DNA of 51,068 nt from contig NZ_RZNH01000040.1 of the NCBI RefSeq assembly GCF_013141825.1, positions 1 to 51,068 of the forward strand. The letters run 5' to 3'. The position numbers and the translations under genes were made by a program. Shown here in pieces: positions 45,074 through 51,068 of this stretch; the stretch's first letter is position 1; each line of letters starts with the position of its first letter. The notes under the pieces were generated by a model. The model saw only the letters and a program-made list of their open reading frames with translations, made no database searches and had not been told where the DNA came from. This stretch comes from Marinifilum caeruleilacunae. Lineage in GTDB: Bacteria > Bacteroidota > Bacteroidia > Bacteroidales > Marinifilaceae.

Positions 45074-45454
45074 CCTATTGTTTTTAATTTTTATTCACAC
45101 CGCTACAAACCAGCATGATATACTTAAATAGAAAATACAAATTTCGCCAATAACAGGCTATTTATGTCTCAAAATGAGCCTCCTCGAAATTCAATCCACA
45201 AAGATATAACTTTCTGATCAATTAAAACTTTAAATCGCAAGCAATATTTAGCATTTCAATAGATTTAGCGATTTCTTAAAATGAGTGATTTCGAGATTTG
45301 TTGATTCGAAAAAGCTGTTGGAACACAGAAATGCCTGTAAACTCTGTTATTTCTGATTTTTATCAGGACTAAATTTTTTTCTTTTCTCCAAAAAAAGTGG
45401 AATCTTTGAATTTTGGAAAAACAACCTATACAAATTGTAAATAATTCAACAAAC
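45074..45454. other. 381-bp divergent region between thrS and DPP IV
   Basis: There is no gene here. I see no clear TTTG/TAnnTTTG pair on either strand, no leader terminator for thrS and no T-box consensus. The sequence is AT-rich, with no obvious repeat. The start of the DPP IV gene sets its right border. Confidence 0.6.
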
Positions 45455-47668
45455 ATGAAGAAAATAAGATTGATTTTAACATCTGCAATCATGCTATGCT
45501 TGTCGTTTACCATTCTTGCTCAGCAAGAGGTGAAGAAAATTAGCATGGAAGATTTGATGCTGAATCGTACTTTTGGTCAAAAGTCGGTGTATGGCGTGCG
45601 TTCGATGAACGATGGAGTACATTACACCACATTGGAAGGAAACGGTACTAAAATTGTAAAATACAGTTTTGCAACGGGGAAAGTGGTTGAAACACTTTTC
45701 GATCTGAGCAAAATGAAAGATACTGAGCTAAAGTATATCAGTGAATATAAATTTAGCAATGATGAAAACAGAATTCTTTTCACGACCAATCAAGAGAGAA
45801 TTTACAGAAGATCTTTTACTGCCGATTACTATGTGTTTTCATTCAAGAATAAGGAGTTGGTGCCTCTTTCGAAAAATGGGAAGCAGCGTTTGGCAACTTT
45901 CTCGCCAAACGGAAACAGAATTGCTTTTGTAAGAGACAACAATCTTTTTATTCACAATGTTCTTTTCGGATCGGAAATTAGAATCACCAAAGATGGTGAA
46001 TTCAATAAAATCCAGAATGGTACGCCTGATTGGGTTTACGAAGAGGAATTTGAATTCAATAAAGCATTCACATGGTCGCCAGACAGCAAGTTCCTGGCTT
46101 ATATGAAATTTGATGAGAGTCAGGTAAGAATGTTCAACATGAACAAGTTCGAAGGCTTGTATCCGCAGGTAAAAGAAAATGCATTATACCCTGAAAACTA
46201 TACCTACAAATATCCGAAAGCAGGAGAGAAGAACTCTGAAGTGAGTGTTTGGGTGTATAATGTTGATGACCGCATTACCAAGAAAATGAATGTGGGCGAG
46301 GAGAAGGATCAATACATTCCGAGATTAAAATGGACAAAAGATCCTAAGAAATTGACTATTTATCGACTGAATCGTCATCAGAATAAGTTGGAATTTTTGC
46401 TTGCCAATGCTAAAACTGGTGAGTCTGATATCATGTACACCCAGGAAAATAAATACTACGTAGAAGAACGCAATTTCGATTTTCTAACCTTCCTTGATAA
46501 TGGTACACAGTTTATTTATCCGGATGAAAAGGATGGCTTTAACCATTTGTATTTGTTTGATATGATTACCGGAAAAGCGGTGAATCAAATTACTTCGGGC
46601 GATTGGGATATGACCGACTTTTTGGGTTTTGATGAAACGAAAAAGGTGTGCTATTATGAGTCGGCAGAGGTTTCGCCTATGGATAGAAACACTTATTCTG
46701 TAAAATTGAACGGAACGGGTAAAAAATTGATTACTCCTGCCAAAGGAACCAACAGAACGGTTTTTAGTAATGGTTTTAAATATTATATCAATTATTTTTC
46801 AAGTGTTACTCAACCTAATACCGTTAGTTTGTACAATTACAAAGGCAAGTTGATTCGTGTTTTGGAAGACAACAAAGCTTTGGTTGAAAAGTTGAAAAAC
46901 TATCAGTACAACCCGAAAGAATTTACCATGTTGCCGGCAGCCGATGGAATGACCATGTTGAATGCCTGGATGATCAAACCATTCAATTTCGATCCATCGA
47001 AAAAATATCCTGTTTTAATTACTCAGTATAGCGGACCAAACTCTCAGAGTGTTCAGAACAGATGGAGCTTTGACTGGTATCAGTATTTGGCACAGGAAGG
47101 ATATGTTGTGGTTTGTATCGACCCAAGAGGAACGGGAGCCAGAGGTCAGGAATTCCGCAAATGTACCTACATGCAATTGGGAAGACTGGAATCGGACGAT
47201 ATGATTGCAGCTGCAAGATCATTGGCAGAAGAGTCGTTTACCGATGAAAAAAGAATGGCTATCTGGGGATGGAGTTTTGGTGGATTTATGTCCTCGCTTT
47301 GTTTGGAAAAAGCTCCGGATGTATTTGCTGCAGCCATTGCGATTGCGCCTGTTACCAACTGGAGATATTACGATACGGTTTACACAGAGCGATTCATGAG
47401 AACGCCACAGGAAAACCCGAAAGGTTACGATGATAACTCACCAATTAATCATGTTGATAAATTGCAGGGAAGTTTATTATTGTGCCATGGAACGGCTGAT
47501 GATAATGTTCACGTACAAAATGTATATGAATTTGCAGAGCGCCTGGTTCAGGCAGACAAACAATTCGAAATGCAGATTTATACAAACAGAAACCATAGTA
47601 TATATGGTGGGAAAACAAGATTGCATTTGTACAAGCGATTCAATAAATTTTTAAGAGATAATTTATAG
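45455..47668 (+). CDS. Dipeptidyl peptidase IV (S9B)
   Basis: This 737-residue periplasmic or exported serine peptidase removes Xaa-Pro dipeptides from peptide N-termini. I place the start at the ATG at 45455, which begins a clear signal peptide (MKKIRLILTSAIMLCLSF, ending ILAQ). A frame opening with TTG at 45413 would add 14 residues in front of it. An eight-bladed propeller fills about 40-460; the DWVYEEEFEF segment (about 193-202) contains the double Glu that binds the substrate N-terminus. The alpha/beta hydrolase domain holds Ser607 in GWSFGG, Asp in HGTADDNVH (about 683) and His in NHSIYG (about 715). All catalytic residues are present. It has its own terminator and no partner genes. 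Confidence 0.94.
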   Translation: MKKIRLILTSAIMLCLSFTILAQQEVKKISMEDLMLNRTFGQKSVYGVRSMNDGVHYTTLEGNGTKIVKYSFATGKVVETLFDLSKMKDTELKYISEYKFSNDENRILFTTNQERIYRRSFTADYYVFSFKNKELVPLSKNGKQRLATFSPNGNRIAFVRDNNLFIHNVLFGSEIRITKDGEFNKIQNGTPDWVYEEEFEFNKAFTWSPDSKFLAYMKFDESQVRMFNMNKFEGLYPQVKENALYPENYTYKYPKAGEKNSEVSVWVYNVDDRITKKMNVGEEKDQYIPRLKWTKDPKKLTIYRLNRHQNKLEFLLANAKTGESDIMYTQENKYYVEERNFDFLTFLDNGTQFIYPDEKDGFNHLYLFDMITGKAVNQITSGDWDMTDFLGFDETKKVCYYESAEVSPMDRNTYSVKLNGTGKKLITPAKGTNRTVFSNGFKYYINYFSSVTQPNTVSLYNYKGKLIRVLEDNKALVEKLKNYQYNPKEFTMLPAADGMTMLNAWMIKPFNFDPSKKYPVLITQYSGPNSQSVQNRWSFDWYQYLAQEGYVVVCIDPRGTGARGQEFRKCTYMQLGRLESDDMIAAARSLAEESFTDEKRMAIWGWSFGGFMSSLCLEKAPDVFAAAIAIAPVTNWRYYDTVYTERFMRTPQENPKGYDDNSPINHVDKLQGSLLLCHGTADDNVHVQNVYEFAERLVQADKQFEMQIYTNRNHSIYGGKTRLHLYKRFNKFLRDNL

Positions 47669-47692
47669 GCCTAAATTGTTTCGATAATGATA

Positions 47693-47726
47693 TAAAGAGG
47701 AAGAATTTTAAAATTTTTCCTCTTTT
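47693..47726 (+). terminator. Rho-independent terminator of the DPP IV gene
   Basis: AAAGAGGAA (47694-47702) pairs with TTCCTCTTT (47717-47725), with further pairing of AATTTT/AAAATT inside and a T-rich tail. It lies about 25 bp after the stop. Confidence 0.82.
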
Positions 47727-47795
47727 CTTTTGCTCAAATATTCAGAATTTTAGAGGTGTTTGACTTATTTTTTTGAAACTTTTTTGAAAAAAAAA

Positions 47796-47826
47796 CTTGT
47801 CAGAACCTAGGGATTATCTATATTTG
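47796..47826 (+). promoter_or_regulatory. Promoter of the tRNA-Gly pair
   Basis: TATATTTG (47819-47826) fits TAnnTTTG perfectly. CTTG (47796-47799) lies 19 bp upstream, one base from TTTG. The first tRNA begins 37 bp downstream. Confidence 0.65.
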
Positions 47827-47862
47827 CATCGCAAAAGTAAGAACAAAGCATCTTACAATTAT

Positions 47863-47935
47863 GCGAGAATAGCTCAGTTGGTAGAGCATAACCTTGCCAA
47901 GGTTAGGGTCGCGAGTTCGAGTCTCGTTTCTCGCT
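47863..47935 (+). tRNA. tRNA-Gly (anticodon GCC), copy 1
   Basis: A 73-nt cloverleaf. Acceptor stem GCGAGAA pairs with TTCTCGC. The anticodon stem TAACC/GGTTA encloses TTGCCAA, with anticodon GCC (47896-47898). The T loop TTCGAGT is standard. CCA is not encoded. Confidence 0.97.
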
Positions 47936-47976
47936 CAAAACGGTTTTTTCTTTTCCGTTCAAATAAAAAAGAAAAT

Positions 47977-48049
47977 GCGAGAATAGCTCAGTTGGTAGAG
48001 CATAACCTTGCCAAGGTTAGGGTCGCGAGTTCGAGTCTCGTTTCTCGCT
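47977..48049 (+). tRNA. tRNA-Gly (anticodon GCC), copy 2
   Basis: Identical in all 73 positions to the first copy, 41 bp downstream of it, with anticodon GCC at 48010-48012. It is likely processed from one transcript with copy 1, because there is only one promoter upstream and one terminator after it. Confidence 0.97.
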
Positions 48050-48104
48050 CTTTTGAAGAAATTTCCTCTTGTGAGGATGTTTTACTGTACAAACTAGCAT
48101 TACT

Positions 48105-48137
48105 AAAGCTGCTTCAATTCTGGAGCAGCTTTTTTTA
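48105..48137 (+). terminator. Terminator of the tRNA-Gly transcript
   Basis: AAAGCTGCT (48105-48113) pairs with AGCAGCTTT (48124-48132), followed by T residues. It lies about 55 bp after the second tRNA. Confidence 0.8.
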
Positions 48138-48145
48138 TGCATAAA

Positions 48146-48169
48146 AAAAGACCTTCTTTCGAAAGTCTT
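48146..48169 (-). terminator. Terminator of the helical-repeat protein gene
   Basis: AAGACCTTC (48148-48156) pairs with GAAAGTCTT (48161-48169), with one G-T pair and a four-base loop. On the minus strand T residues follow. It lies 23 bp after the stop at 48192. Confidence 0.75.
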
Positions 48170-48191
48170 CTATATTGATCTGATATCTTTT

Positions 48192-48740
48192 TTACAGTTG
48201 CACGCCATTGTTGTGAAGGATACTGATCACTTCTAGTCCCAATTGTGGTTTTACCGTTCTCAGCATCTGATTTATCTTCTCATTTTCAATATCCATTAAT
48301 CCAAGAATGATGTAGGCAGAATTTCTATCCTCGGGAGCATCTTTAATTAACTCTAAAAGAATGTTCGATCCAGAGTGAAACTCTTTATTGGATAAAACGG
48401 AAAGATTCACAAAAAACTGACTTGCGGCACGTACGATTTCTCCATCGGTTTCTACCTGTATAAAAGGAAATAAAGCCATAATCGCTTTAGGATTATTCTT
48501 ACGAACAACAGAACTCAGGGCAGCAAGCAACTTGGTTCTTTCTTCGCTTGATGAATTTGAAATCAAGTACTCATACATTCGAAAAAGAACGGGAATTATA
48601 TTTTTGTTCCTGGTTTCACCATACAAAAAGCAAGTTCTAAAAGTCATCACCTGCAATTCATTCTTGTCCAATTCTTCCCACTTATCGGATTCCAAGGCAA
48701 TTTTATCCAAATAGGAATAGTTCTTTTTCTGATCAGTCAT
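48192..48740 (-). CDS. Putative helical-repeat (HEAT-like) protein, function unknown
   Basis: This 182-residue cytoplasmic protein is predicted from sequence to be nearly all helical. Segments such as LLAALSSVVRKNNPKAIMALFPF and GEIVRAASQFFVNLSVLS repeat with a spacing of about 30-37 residues, suggesting HEAT- or ARM-like repeats. I cannot name a family. I choose the ATG at 48740 over the TTG at 48746, which lies two codons upstream. It has no signal peptide and no cysteine motif. It lies alone between the tRNA-Gly pair (convergent) and tRNA-Leu (divergent), with its own terminator. Confidence 0.65.
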   Translation of the reverse strand: MTDQKKNYSYLDKIALESDKWEELDKNELQVMTFRTCFLYGETRNKNIIPVLFRMYEYLISNSSSEERTKLLAALSSVVRKNNPKAIMALFPFIQVETDGEIVRAASQFFVNLSVLSNKEFHSGSNILLELIKDAPEDRNSAYIILGLMDIENEKINQMLRTVKPQLGLEVISILHNNGVQL

Positions 48741-48844
48741 ATTCAAATCTTAATTTTGCGCAAAGATATAAACATGCCAGCATTCTCCAATACACACATT
48801 ATAAGATTTATTTGATGCCAAAAGATTGATCGGCTTAAAAATCT

Positions 48845-48874
48845 TTTGCAATTATTACTTTTTTGTTAATTTTG
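48845..48874 (+). promoter_or_regulatory. Promoter of tRNA-Leu
   Basis: TTTG (48845-48848) and TAATTTTG (48867-48874) both match the Bacteroidota consensus, with an 18-bp spacer. The tRNA begins 9 bp downstream of the -7 box, consistent with a very short leader. Confidence 0.65.
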
Positions 48875-48882
48875 CTTGCCTT

Positions 48883-48966
48883 GCCCAAGTGCTGGAATTG
48901 GTAGACAGGCATGGTTGAGGGCCATGTGTCCGATTGGGCGTGCGGGTTCGACTCCCGCCTTGGGCA
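48883..48966 (+). tRNA. tRNA-Leu (anticodon GAG)
   Basis: An 84-nt class II tRNA with a long variable arm. Acceptor stem GCCCAAG pairs with CTTGGGC, and A is the discriminator base. The anticodon stem CATGG/CCATG encloses TTGAGGG with anticodon GAG. The T arm GCGGG/CCCGC has loop TTCGACT. An integrase gene follows 289 bp downstream, so its 3' end is a candidate attachment site. Confidence 0.97.
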
Positions 48967-48990
48967 CTTTTATTAAGTTTAATAGAAACT

Positions 48991-49025
48991 AAATGCGCTT
49001 ATTTTCAACGAAATAAGCGCATTTT
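48991..49025 (+). terminator. Terminator of tRNA-Leu
   Basis: A perfect 14-bp stem (AAATGCGCTTATTT at 48991-49004, pairing with 49011-49024), loop TCAACG and a T-rich tail. It begins 24 bp after the tRNA. Confidence 0.88.
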
Positions 49026-49067
49026 TGGTTTTTGAAAATGTCATTTAAAAGCATTAAAATGCAAAAT

Positions 49068-49121
49068 TAGGAGGGACCATAAAGGGACCACACCAAAATT
49101 TCACATTTTTGGTCCCTCCTA
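49068..49121. repeat. Inverted and direct repeats between tRNA-Leu and the integrase
   Basis: TAGGAGGGACCA (49068-49079) is repeated in perfect inverse form at 49110-49121. Inside, GGGACCA recurs directly at 49084-49090, and ACCAAAA (49092-49098) pairs with TTTTGGT (about 49107-49113). Such clustered short sites next to an integrase resemble arm or excisionase binding sites, but no experiment or alignment supports this here. Confidence 0.5.
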
Positions 49122-49202
49122 TTTAACTAATTGAATGCTAGTGTTAATTGATGTGAATTGGTCTCGTTTGATATTCTCTAAATGAAACATATTGCGTAAT
49201 TT

Positions 49203-49224
49203 TTATATGCAAATTTGCATATAA
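49203..49224. promoter_or_regulatory. Perfect 22-bp palindrome upstream of the integrase
   Basis: The half-site TTATATGCAAA is followed directly by its complement. It lies 31 bp before the integrase ATG and contains a TTTG that could be the -33 box (TAAATTTA lies 21 bp further on). It is a candidate operator for control of the integrase. Confidence 0.45.
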
Positions 49225-49255
49225 CTAAGTGTTAAATTTAAATTTATCATTGATT

Positions 49256-50488
49256 ATGAGAATGTTTGTGAGTTTTATTTTGAGAAAAAACAGAGGGAAA
49301 AAAGAAGGAATAGCACCTGTTTATGTACGTTTTACTATGAATGAGCGAAGAGTTCAGTTATCAACTGGTGTAAGTGTCGATATGTCAAAATGGGATCCAA
49401 AACAACAAAAATGTATTGGAAGAAGCCGAGAAGCTCAGGTTTTAAATAATAAAATTCTAAAAGTAAAAACGGATTTGTATGATATTTATAATCAGTTATC
49501 TGCTTTTGAAGAGGATTTTGATGTTATGGACATTAAAAATAGAATGCTTAAGGTTGATGAAGGAAAATACATAGGTGTTGTAAGTATATTTGATTATTAC
49601 CTGGATAGTATGAAAGACAAGCTGCATAAAAGCTTTTCCATGGAAACTTATAAGCACTATAAATCATCGAAAGGTAGGGTTGAAGATTTTATCAAATCAC
49701 AATACAAAATTAATGATTTTCCAGTAGGAAAGATTGATTACAATTTTCTGGATAAGTTCGATCGCTATTTAAAATCTAAGTATAAGGTTCATCAAAATAC
49801 AGCTTGGAATTATCACAAACATTTAAGACGAATTTTAAATTTGGCCATATCATTAGAGTATATTGAAAAGAATCCATATGGCAAGTATAAGGTGCGATTA
49901 GATCCAACAAATAGGGAGTTTCTAACTATAGATGAGCTTGGTAGGATAGAAGATAAGGAGTTTACTCTTGAAAGACTCGATTTGGTAAAAAATATATTTG
50001 TTTTTGCATGTTATACAGGATTGTCATACTCTGATATTTCCAAATTGCATCAAAGACATTTGGCTTTGGGAGATGATGGAAATGAATGGCTTATCATTGA
50101 TAGAACCAAGACAAATAACAGGTGTAGAATTCCATTGTTGCCCAAAGCAAAAGAGATTTTAGAATTGTTTAAACATTATCCATCCATTTCTGGAACGGGG
50201 AGGTTGGTTCCTGTTTTATCAAACCAAAGATTGAATAGTTATCTAAAAGAAATTGCAGATACTTGTAAAATAAGTAAGAATTTATCAATGCATATGGCTC
50301 GTCACACTTTTGCAACTTCAGTTACCTTATCTAATGGAGTTCCTATTGAAACTGTATCAAAGATTTTAGGACATACCTCTTTGAAAACCACTCAAATTTA
50401 TGCTAGGATTTTAGATAAGAAGATATCTGATGATATGGGTGATTTGAAATTGAAGTTGGAACAGAAAAGAAAGTCCAATTGGGGGTGA
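49256..50488 (+). CDS. Tyrosine recombinase/integrase, IntDOT-like Bacteroidota type
   Basis: This 410-residue integrase has the three-domain plan. An arm-binding N-terminal domain (about 1-90) opens FILRKNRGKKEG and contains VQLSTGVSVDMSKWD. A SAM-like core-binding domain covers about 105-210. The catalytic domain covers about 220-400. Visible active-site residues are Lys285 (RTKTNNR), His346 and Arg349 (HMARH), His373 (LGHTS) and Tyr382 (QIYARI). The first Arg of the usual set is Ser257 (TGLSYSD), as known in IntDOT-like enzymes, so this does not imply inactivity. The ATG at 49256 fits better than a GTG at 49229, which would extend it by nine residues. No cargo, excisionase or relaxase follows before the TPR gene. 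Confidence 0.93.
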   Translation: MRMFVSFILRKNRGKKEGIAPVYVRFTMNERRVQLSTGVSVDMSKWDPKQQKCIGRSREAQVLNNKILKVKTDLYDIYNQLSAFEEDFDVMDIKNRMLKVDEGKYIGVVSIFDYYLDSMKDKLHKSFSMETYKHYKSSKGRVEDFIKSQYKINDFPVGKIDYNFLDKFDRYLKSKYKVHQNTAWNYHKHLRRILNLAISLEYIEKNPYGKYKVRLDPTNREFLTIDELGRIEDKEFTLERLDLVKNIFVFACYTGLSYSDISKLHQRHLALGDDGNEWLIIDRTKTNNRCRIPLLPKAKEILELFKHYPSISGTGRLVPVLSNQRLNSYLKEIADTCKISKNLSMHMARHTFATSVTLSNGVPIETVSKILGHTSLKTTQIYARILDKKISDDMGDLKLKLEQKRKSNWG

Positions 50489-50640
50489 CAGATATTATAT
50501 TTATTTTTATGAAGGTAAATATCTAATTATTTGGAGTATATTATCGCAATAGATTTGAAGGTGTAAAAAAGTTATTTCATTAAGGATCCACAAAATATTT
50601 AAAGTTAGTTTAAGCAAAATGAAAATTTAAAAACTAAAAA

Positions 50641-51068
50641 TTACTTGTTTAGAATTGCTTGTATGTCTTCTTTCTGTCGAATATCGGGAAATTTTGAAAG
50701 AATTTCTTTAGCAAGAGTTTTGGACTCGTTTATTTGCTGATATTTCACATGCAGGTTCAAAAGTGCAAGGAAGTAATCCGAATTTTCAGGATCGATCTTG
50801 ATGGCAGAGTTCAAATAATTCACGGCTTGCTTTTTATCATTTCTAAAATCATACATCATGGCCACATTGTAGAATATGCGATGATTATCAGGAGATAATT
50901 TAGCAGCTTTTAGTAGGTACTCCATCGATTCATCGTAGCGTTGGCGTTCCGATAAGAACAGTGCATAGGTAAATGTTGTTGCACCATCTTCAGGAACATG
51001 TTTCAGGTAATCCTTCAATAAAATCTCTGCCTTTTTGTATTCTCCTTTGTTGTTGTACAAAAGAGCCA
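50641..51068 (-). CDS. TPR-repeat protein, partial (continues beyond window)
   Basis: At least 142 residues of a tetratricopeptide-repeat protein are seen; the 5' part lies beyond the right edge. Three or more TPR units are evident, for example YDESMEYLLKAAKLSPDNHRIFYNVAMMY and KKQAVNYLNSAIKIDPENSDYF. The frame is open to the last base (…ALLYNNKGEYKKAE), so a TTG at 51060 is not a real start. TPR repeats mediate protein contacts; nothing here indicates which. The stop is at 50641, and about 150 bp of AT-rich sequence separates it from the convergent integrase gene. Confidence 0.82.
   Translation of the reverse strand, partial: ALLYNNKGEYKKAEILLKDYLKHVPEDGATTFTYALFLSERQRYDESMEYLLKAAKLSPDNHRIFYNVAMMYDFRNDKKQAVNYLNSAIKIDPENSDYFLALLNLHVKYQQINESKTLAKEILSKFPDIRQKEDIQAILNK

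Noticed and set aside
45074-45454. T-box or leader-peptide attenuator upstream of thrS
   Set aside because: No T-box consensus, no terminator/antiterminator pair and no threonine-rich leader frame could be found.
47797-48144. Open frame of 115 codons across the tRNA-Gly pair
   Set aside because: It only reads through the two identical tRNA genes and their flanks; the repeated peptide in it comes from the tRNA duplication.
1-51068. CRISPR array, prophage or toxin-antitoxin system
   Set aside because: No regularly spaced repeats, phage structural genes or small paired toxin-antitoxin genes were found.

Overview
This window reads as chromosome from a Bacteroidota bacterium, most likely a marine anaerobe or facultative anaerobe near Marinilabiliales/Marinifilaceae. 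That placement is inferred from gene content and style; no 16S gene is present. The supporting signs are AT-rich DNA, two SusC/SusD pairs, a C-terminal type IX secretion (T9SS) sorting domain, promoters that fit the Bacteroidota pattern TTTG-N19/21-TAnnTTTG, few Shine-Dalgarno sequences, and an IntDOT-like tyrosine recombinase.

Layout. 0.1-8.5 kb (minus): a large T9SS-exported beta-propeller/PKD protein, a small lipoprotein and single-chain PurL. 8.5-9.2 kb: a gene-free stretch holding a long imperfect inverted repeat. 9.2-13.9 kb (plus): methylmalonyl-CoA epimerase followed by the four subunits of a Na+-translocating methylmalonyl-CoA decarboxylase; the membrane beta subunit carries an unusual exported lipocalin-like N-terminal domain. 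14.0-16.8 kb (plus): citrate lyase as a CitD-CitE fusion overlapping CitF. 16.9-19.7 kb (minus): a BFD-like [2Fe-2S] protein, an HD-domain protein and PepD. 20.0-29.8 kb (plus): two tandem SusC/SusD pairs that share a promoter, leader and SusC N-terminus but differ in their barrels. 30-37.3 kb (minus): a hypothetical exported protein, a TonB-dependent receptor, an M49-like lipoprotein that appears to have lost its zinc histidines, and a PgpH-type 7TM-HD protein. 37.5-38.8 kb (plus): an SH3-NlpC/P60 protein and a Nudix hydrolase. 38.8-45.1 kb (minus): WbqC-like protein, LepB, DapB, then the classic thrS-infC-rpmI-rplT operon, in which infC appears to start at AUA. 45.5-47.7 kb (plus): dipeptidyl peptidase IV. 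47.8-51 kb: two identical tRNA-Gly(GCC), a small helical-repeat protein, tRNA-Leu(GAG), a lone tyrosine integrase surrounded by symmetric DNA sites, and a TPR protein cut by the window end.

How the genes fit together. Citrate lyase would split citrate into acetate and oxaloacetate. Oxaloacetate can run reductively to succinyl-CoA and methylmalonyl-CoA, and the epimerase/decarboxylase operon would turn that into propionyl-CoA while pumping Na+. The mutase and reductive enzymes are not in the window, so this link is an inference. The SusCD pairs, the TonB receptor, DPP IV and PepD suggest scavenging of polymers and peptides. The most unusual items are the lipocalin-OadB fusion, the degenerate M49 protein, the CitDE fusion, the AUA infC start, the duplicated susCD control region and the symmetric sites around the orphan integrase.
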